From NCBI GenBank assembly GCA_002842135.1, contig PHCD01000061.1, positions 1 to 11,199 of the forward strand: 11,199 nucleotides of DNA, in the 5' to 3' direction. Positions 7,775 to 11,199 of the stretch are shown piece by piece. A program made the translations under genes and the position numbers. The DNA is from Betaproteobacteria bacterium HGW-Betaproteobacteria-8. GTDB lineage: Bacteria; Pseudomonadota; Gammaproteobacteria; Burkholderiales; Methylophilaceae. Numbering within the stretch: position 1 is the first letter of the stretch; each line of letters begins with the position of its first letter. Below the pieces are notes generated by a model. That model saw only the letters and a list, made by a program, of their open reading frames with translations. It searched no databases and had not been told where the DNA came from.

Positions 7775-8485
7775 TCACTCTATACCTTCTTTCTTTGCAC
7801 GTTCAAGCACATCGCGCCAACGCGATAAATGCGCCGTGGAATCTCCCCTGGAACTCGCTGAATTGCCTACCCATAACCCATCGCTGTTAAAGCCGAAGAT
7901 TGGTCGCAGGTCTGGTCTTCTGGAAGCCACCCGGATGTCGCCGATTAAATAATCCAGAATCAACGGTTCTGCGTTGGGTGTTGCGTAATAGCTAAGCACC
8001 ATATGTGCCTGAAATATCCTGCTGTGCGAACCACCGATCTGTGCACGTGCGTAGGTCAATCTCAGCTTGTCGTTTGGCACGCCAAGTTCCCGCAGAAAAA
8101 GATACTTGGCGATACTGTAATCTTCACAGTCGCCTGTATTGCGGCCTATCGACTCCAGCGGCGTGGCCCAATAATCAGATTTGCCCCAGATATTGATGTC
8201 TTCACCGGGGATGCGAATACTCCGGTTAACGAACTCGTTGATTGCTTTCAGTTTTTCCTGTTCCGGGGCATCTGCCAGCTGCTTGAAGATATCCCTTAGC
8301 TCACTGAAGCTTTGATGGGTGCGGGTTTCGTACTGCTGTTCTGCAAGAGTGAGCAGGCGATCGAAATTGATAGCGGCGATGGCACCTGAAGAAAACAGGC
8401 TGATCAGGAAAGTGAGCACGCAGAGGCTTTTGCGGCTTGTCTGCCTCAAATGCGAAAACACCTTTAAAAACGGCAGCTTGGCCAT
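7775..8485 (-). CDS. lapG: LapG-type periplasmic calcium-dependent cysteine protease
   Basis: 236 residues with an N-terminal hydrophobic stretch (~20-38, ending AIAA), likely a signal peptide. The body is a bacterial transglutaminase-like cysteine proteinase. The catalytic triad is Cys120 (in GDCEDYS), His161 (in QAHMVLSYY) and Asp178 (in LILDYL); the His-Asp distance of 17 equals that of P. fluorescens LapG (H172/D189). Asp119 and Glu121 flank the cysteine, as at the calcium site of known LapG proteins. In that system LapG cuts the N-terminal retention module of LapA-type adhesins after a di-alanine and releases the adhesin when c-di-GMP falls. The gene is first in the operon, 19 bp before lapD. 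The ATG has only a weak AGAAG 9 nt upstream, so a start slightly inside the leader is possible. Confidence 0.94.
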   Translation of the reverse strand: MAKLPFLKVFSHLRQTSRKSLCVLTFLISLFSSGAIAAINFDRLLTLAEQQYETRTHQSFSELRDIFKQLADAPEQEKLKAINEFVNRSIRIPGEDINIWGKSDYWATPLESIGRNTGDCEDYSIAKYLFLRELGVPNDKLRLTYARAQIGGSHSRIFQAHMVLSYYATPNAEPLILDYLIGDIRVASRRPDLRPIFGFNSDGLWVGNSASSRGDSTAHLSRWRDVLERAKKEGIE

Positions 8486-8523
8486 TCAGCTTGGCTTCTG
8501 GTGATGTTTGATGGTTCTGGAAT

Positions 8524-8538
8524 TGGCATGAGCCTTGC
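8524..8538 (+). promoter_or_regulatory. Candidate sigma-54 (-24/-12) promoter for the TolC-family gene
   Basis: TGGCATGAGCCTTGC matches the sigma-54 consensus TGGCACG-N4-TTGC at 10 of 11 defined positions with correct spacing. It points toward the TolC-family gene and predicts a start near 8550 with a leader of about 120 nt. Motif match only. Confidence 0.5.
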
Positions 8539-8553
8539 GTTTCACCTTGTAAG

Positions 8554-8611
8554 GTAATTTCAGCTTATTACTTGAACTTTAAAGTTTAACCTGTTAATTT
8601 CCAGCATTAAC
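8554..8611. promoter_or_regulatory. Pair of inverted repeats in the lapG/TolC divergent region
   Basis: GTAAT-N8-ATTAC (8554-8571) and GTTAAT-N7-ATTAAC (8593-8611) are two related dyads, about 40 bp between centres; they are also imperfect direct repeats (GTAATTTCAGC and GTTAATTTCCAGC, each followed by an ATTA(A)CTTG end). Between them is a perfect 12-bp palindrome, AACTTTAAAGTT (8575-8586). Together they look like cooperative operators or a structured leader. No regulator is identified. Confidence 0.4.
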
Positions 8612-8623
8612 TTGTTGAATAAA

Positions 8624-8631
8624 TATAAAAT
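8624..8631 (+). promoter_or_regulatory. Possible sigma-70 -10 element (TATAAAAT)
   Basis: TATAAAAT lies in an AT-rich stretch 40 nt before the TolC-family ATG. No good -35 hexamer is seen at 16-18 bp upstream, so this is weak support for a second promoter. Confidence 0.2.
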
Positions 8632-8670
8632 AAATGGGCCTGTTGGGGCCTTAAAGGTTAATTTGACGCA

Positions 8671-10953
8671 ATGAATCTGCCTAAAATAGAACATCAGCAC
8701 TGTCGAATTTTCATCACTGCCGTCGTCGTGATGGCGCTTAATGTAGTAACGGCTGCTCAGGCTGAAAGTTTAGTTACTTTACAACAAATCGTTGAAAAGA
8801 CGGTGACTTCCAATCCTGAAGTGCAGGCCAGGTATCATAACTTTACAGCCTCAGAGCAGGAGACCCTGGTTACCCGAGGTAACCTGTTGCCGCAGGTGGA
8901 TTTAACCTCCACCTACCGGGATCAGGAGAAAGTGGTGCCGGATGTCGGCAATACCAGTATCCCTGAAATGCGGACGGCACTGGTGCTGCGTCAGTTGTTA
9001 TTCGATGGGTTCATCACGTCCAATGATGTCAAACGTTTAAGTCATGCCTCGCGTGTTCGCTACTATGAGCTACAAAGTACCATGCAGAAAGTGGCGCTTG
9101 AGGCCACACGTGCCTATCTGGATATCCAGCGTTATCGTCAGCTGACAGATTATGCAAAAGACAACTATGTTACACACAAACAGTTCTTTGACCGTATAGA
9201 AGAGCGTGTAACCGCAGGTGTTGGCCGGCGGGTGGACCTTGAACAGGCGAGTGGCCGTCTTGCATTGGCTGAAGCCAATTTGCTGACGGAAGTGACCAAT
9301 TTGCATGATGCTACGGCTAATTATCAGCGCCTGGTGGGTGAATTGCCGTCAGATACTTTGCCGGAGGCCGATCTGGCTAGCCTGGGTGTTTCTAAGACAT
9401 CGATGGAGGCGTTGGACCTGGCTTACAGGCAGAACCCGGACTTGCTGGCAGCGATAGAAAATATCGTAGCGACCGAAAATGAGGTGAAAAGCAAGCGTGG
9501 CAGTTATATGCCACGGCTGGACCTCCAGGCAACCAAGGTGCTGGATACCAGTTCCGATGGTCGAAACAGCACCCAGGCAGCCGATGTGCTGGAGGTGACC
9601 CTGAATTTCAATTTGTTCAATGGCTTGTCAGACAGTTCTGCCATCAGCCAGGCAGCAGAAAAATTGATCAGCACCCAGGATTTGCGCGATAAAGCCTGTA
9701 TCGATACCCGGCAGACAGTGGTGATTGCTTACAACGATATCGAGCGCCTGAAAGAACAACTGGTCTATAGAGACCAGCACCAGTTGTCGATTGAAAAAGC
9801 ACGTGAGGCCTACAGCAGGCAGTTCGATATTGGCCAGCGCACTTTGCTCGACTTGCTGGATACCGAGAATGAATATTTCCAGGCCAGGCGCGCTTATGCC
9901 AATACCGAATACGATATGAAAGCCGCCTTTGCCCGTACATATGCGGGGCAGGGGGAACTGCTGAACAAACTCGGTGTGGTGCGCGCAGGATTACCGGATT
10001 TTGGCCGTGCTGAATATTTCGACCGTCAAAATATCTGCCAGGTAATGACGCCAACCATGTTGCAGATTGATAAGGAAGCACTGCTTGCCAATGCCAAACC
10101 ACTGAGTGCAAGTCAGACGACATCATTGTTGGCTGTGCCAAAGAAGATAGCAGAGTCCGGACAGAAAATCGCTCCCTTGAGTCAGGAAGCTGCCGTAATG
10201 GAGCGCCTCAATGGTTGGGCCAAGGCATGGGAAGACCGGAATCTTGATGCCTACCTCAGTTATTATGCGGAAAAATTCACACCTTCCTATGGCATGAGCA
10301 AGGCTGAGTGGCTCAAGCAGCGAACTTACCGGATCAGAACCCCTGAGAAAATCAAGCTGGTACTCAAGAACATCAAGATCACAGTCAATGGCGACAAGGC
10401 GGTTGCGCAATTGCAGGTGCCGCAGTCAGCACTTGCGGACTTTGGTCAGGAGTACGATAACTCGCTCGGTTATAAGGATGAAGTCCGTAAGGAACTGCAG
10501 TTCGAGTTGATTGAGGGCAGTTGGCAGATTGTACGTGAGTCCGTTGTGGATTGCGTCAACGGCCCTTGCCAGTGGCAAGTCAAGAAGGTCGGGGATGCCG
10601 TTGTATCTGCCACACTGGCTGCCAGTGATGTCGCAACCGCATTGAACCTGTGGAAGAATGCCTGGGAACGACATGATTATGAAGCTTACGTCGCTATGTA
10701 CTCAGAAAATTTCACGCCACAGAAATTTGCCGACAGACAGGCGTGGCTGCAAGACAGGAAAGACAAGCTGGAAAAGGCTGGCGAGCTGAAATTAAGCCTG
10801 AAGGACATCAGGATTGAAGAAAATGCTGATACGGCAATTGTCCGATTTAAACAGAACTACAAGACGAGCAGTTACTCGCTGAAAGCGGACAAAGAGTTAC
10901 ATATGCAGAAAATTTCAGGTAACTGGCTGATTGTGCAAGAGATAGTCAATTGA
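8671..10953 (+). CDS. TolC-family type I secretion outer-membrane protein fused to two NTF2-like domains (LapE-like)
   Basis: 760 residues, against roughly 420-480 for ordinary TolC/LapE proteins. A signal peptide ends at AAQA (28-31). Residues ~35-435 are a TolC-type barrel/alpha-hairpin protein in two halves: NPEVQARYHN and LPQVDL in the first, NPDLLAAIENI, MPRLDLQAT and then FDIGQRTLLDLLDTENEYFQ in the second. A ~70-residue linker follows. Residues ~509-625 and ~653-760 are two NTF2-like (Cds6/SnoaL-type) domains sharing the pattern LNxWxxAWE, then AYxxxY-(A/S)-E-x-FTP, and ending in WxIVxE. Cys627 and Cys633 between them could form a disulfide. The TolC C-terminus faces the periplasm, so both domains should be periplasmic. 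The gene is divergent from lapG and probably supplies the adhesin's exit pore. The ATG at 8671 gives a good signal peptide; AAAGG lies 13 nt upstream, a rather long gap. Confidence 0.9.
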   Translation: MNLPKIEHQHCRIFITAVVVMALNVVTAAQAESLVTLQQIVEKTVTSNPEVQARYHNFTASEQETLVTRGNLLPQVDLTSTYRDQEKVVPDVGNTSIPEMRTALVLRQLLFDGFITSNDVKRLSHASRVRYYELQSTMQKVALEATRAYLDIQRYRQLTDYAKDNYVTHKQFFDRIEERVTAGVGRRVDLEQASGRLALAEANLLTEVTNLHDATANYQRLVGELPSDTLPEADLASLGVSKTSMEALDLAYRQNPDLLAAIENIVATENEVKSKRGSYMPRLDLQATKVLDTSSDGRNSTQAADVLEVTLNFNLFNGLSDSSAISQAAEKLISTQDLRDKACIDTRQTVVIAYNDIERLKEQLVYRDQHQLSIEKAREAYSRQFDIGQRTLLDLLDTENEYFQARRAYANTEYDMKAAFARTYAGQGELLNKLGVVRAGLPDFGRAEYFDRQNICQVMTPTMLQIDKEALLANAKPLSASQTTSLLAVPKKIAESGQKIAPLSQEAAVMERLNGWAKAWEDRNLDAYLSYYAEKFTPSYGMSKAEWLKQRTYRIRTPEKIKLVLKNIKITVNGDKAVAQLQVPQSALADFGQEYDNSLGYKDEVRKELQFELIEGSWQIVRESVVDCVNGPCQWQVKKVGDAVVSATLAASDVATALNLWKNAWERHDYEAYVAMYSENFTPQKFADRQAWLQDRKDKLEKAGELKLSLKDIRIEENADTAIVRFKQNYKTSSYSLKADKELHMQKISGNWLIVQEIVN
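10195..10545 (+). other. NTF2-like domain 1 of the TolC-family protein
   Basis: Residues ~509-625. LNGWAKAWEDRNLDAYLSYY then EKFTP, a KNIKITVNGDKAVAQ strand pair and a closing GSWQIVRES are the hallmarks of NTF2/SnoaL-like folds. No catalytic residues are recognised. Such domains often serve as peptidoglycan-associated or protein-interaction modules. Confidence 0.7.
10627..10950 (+). other. NTF2-like domain 2 of the TolC-family protein
   Basis: Residues ~653-760, aligned without difficulty to domain 1: LNLWKNAWERHDYEAYVAMY, ENFTP, KDIRIEENADTAIV and GNWLIVQEI. The two domains probably arose by an internal duplication and have since diverged. Confidence 0.7.
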
Positions 10954-11001
10954 GCCACGTTTCAAATCTGGTTTTGCAGTCCGGTTGAATTTACTGCCGT
11001 C

Positions 11002-11047
11002 GCGTATTCTCCAATTAAAAAAACACCTTCATGGTGTTAGAATACGC
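11002..11047. repeat. Nested inverted repeat overlapping the tRNA promoter
   Basis: The outer arms GCGTATTCT (11002-11010) and AGAATACGC (11039-11047) are perfectly complementary over 9 bp. Inside them, AACACC (11022-11027) and GGTGTT (11033-11038) pair over 6 bp around a TTCAT loop. On the minus strand the inner hairpin is followed by a T tract (complement of 11017-11023), so it could be an intrinsic terminator for leftward transcription entering from the right. On the plus strand no T run follows, so it is not a classical terminator for the TolC-family gene. Confidence 0.55.
11015..11043 (+). promoter_or_regulatory. Probable sigma-70 promoter of the tRNA-Leu gene
   Basis: TTAAAA (11015-11020) and TAGAAT (11038-11043) are separated by exactly 17 bp. 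A TG at 11035-11036 gives an extended -10. The start would be near 11050, about 50 nt before the tRNA, with a GC-rich discriminator (ACGCACC) typical of growth-rate-controlled stable RNA promoters. Confidence 0.55.
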
Positions 11048-11100
11048 ACCTTGTTTTATGTGCACCATCAGCGGTCGATCGACTGCCTGAAAGTCTGATT

Positions 11101-11187
11101 GCCCGGGTGGTGAAATTGGTAGACACAAGAGACTTAAAATCTCTCGACTTAACGGTCGTGCCGGTTCGATTCCGGCCCCGGGCACCA
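11101..11187 (+). tRNA. tRNA-Leu (anticodon UAA)
   Basis: Acceptor arms GCCCGGG (11101-11107) and CCCGGGC (11177-11183) pair perfectly, followed by A and an encoded CCA (11185-11187). The anticodon stem AGAGA/TCTCT (11128-11132/11140-11144) encloses the loop CTTAAAA, giving anticodon TAA at 11135-11137. A long variable arm (about 11145-11159) marks a class II tRNA. The T arm GCCGG-TTCGATT-CCGGC lies at 11160-11176. It decodes UUA (and UUG) leucine codons. Confidence 0.97.
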
Positions 11188-11199
11188 AATCGCTGATGA

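Noticed and set aside
11074..11083. Palindrome GTCGATCGAC in the leader before the tRNA
   Set aside because: It is a short 10-bp palindrome without a loop or second copy, so it is within chance expectation for the window.

Overview
The window reads as a chromosomal cell-surface adhesion locus of a Gram-negative proteobacterium. It holds the 3' part of a giant RTX adhesin gene, a small conserved CDS, a LapD-type c-di-GMP receptor, a LapG-type periplasmic protease, a TolC-family outer-membrane channel with an unusual C-terminal extension, and a tRNA-Leu. The LapD/LapG pair, the moderate GC content and the small-protein family fit a betaproteobacterium (possibly Methylophilaceae or a relative). 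That taxonomic guess rests on family resemblance only.

Layout. Positions 2-5374 (+) are the C-terminal ~1790 residues of a type I secreted adhesin. The reading frame is open to the left edge, so the N-terminus, where a LapA-type retention module and LapG cleavage site would lie, is outside the window. The visible part is a mosaic of four ~133-residue repeats, VCBS/cadherin-like modules, two apparent nested insert domains, a unique beta-sandwich, an Ig-like domain, about nine RTX nonapeptides and a type I secretion C-terminus. Positions 5451-5786 (+) encode a 111-residue helical protein. Positions 5836-8485 (-) are a lapG-lapD operon (19 bp gap), convergent with the adhesin. Positions 8486-8670 form a divergent intergenic region with a good sigma-54-type promoter match and two inverted repeats. 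Positions 8671-10953 (+) encode the TolC-family protein followed by two NTF2-like domains. A strong-looking promoter and a class II tRNA-Leu(UAA) close the window.

How the genes work together (known for the Lap system, inferred here). The adhesin is exported by a type I secretion system whose outer-membrane pore would be the TolC-like protein. It stays on the surface until LapG, a calcium-dependent cysteine protease in the periplasm, clips its N-terminus. LapD, an inner-membrane protein with catalytically degenerate GGDEF and EAL domains, senses cytoplasmic c-di-GMP and holds LapG inactive when the signal is high. The ABC transporter and membrane-fusion genes of the secretion system are not in the window.

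Most noteworthy points: a 10-G homopolymer inside the adhesin CDS, where either single-base slip gives a stop within about 12 codons (candidate phase-variation switch); the TolC fusion with tandem NTF2-like domains; a 99-residue adhesin module with about 68% GC against about 47% in another sampled stretch; and a sigma-54-like promoter ahead of the channel gene.
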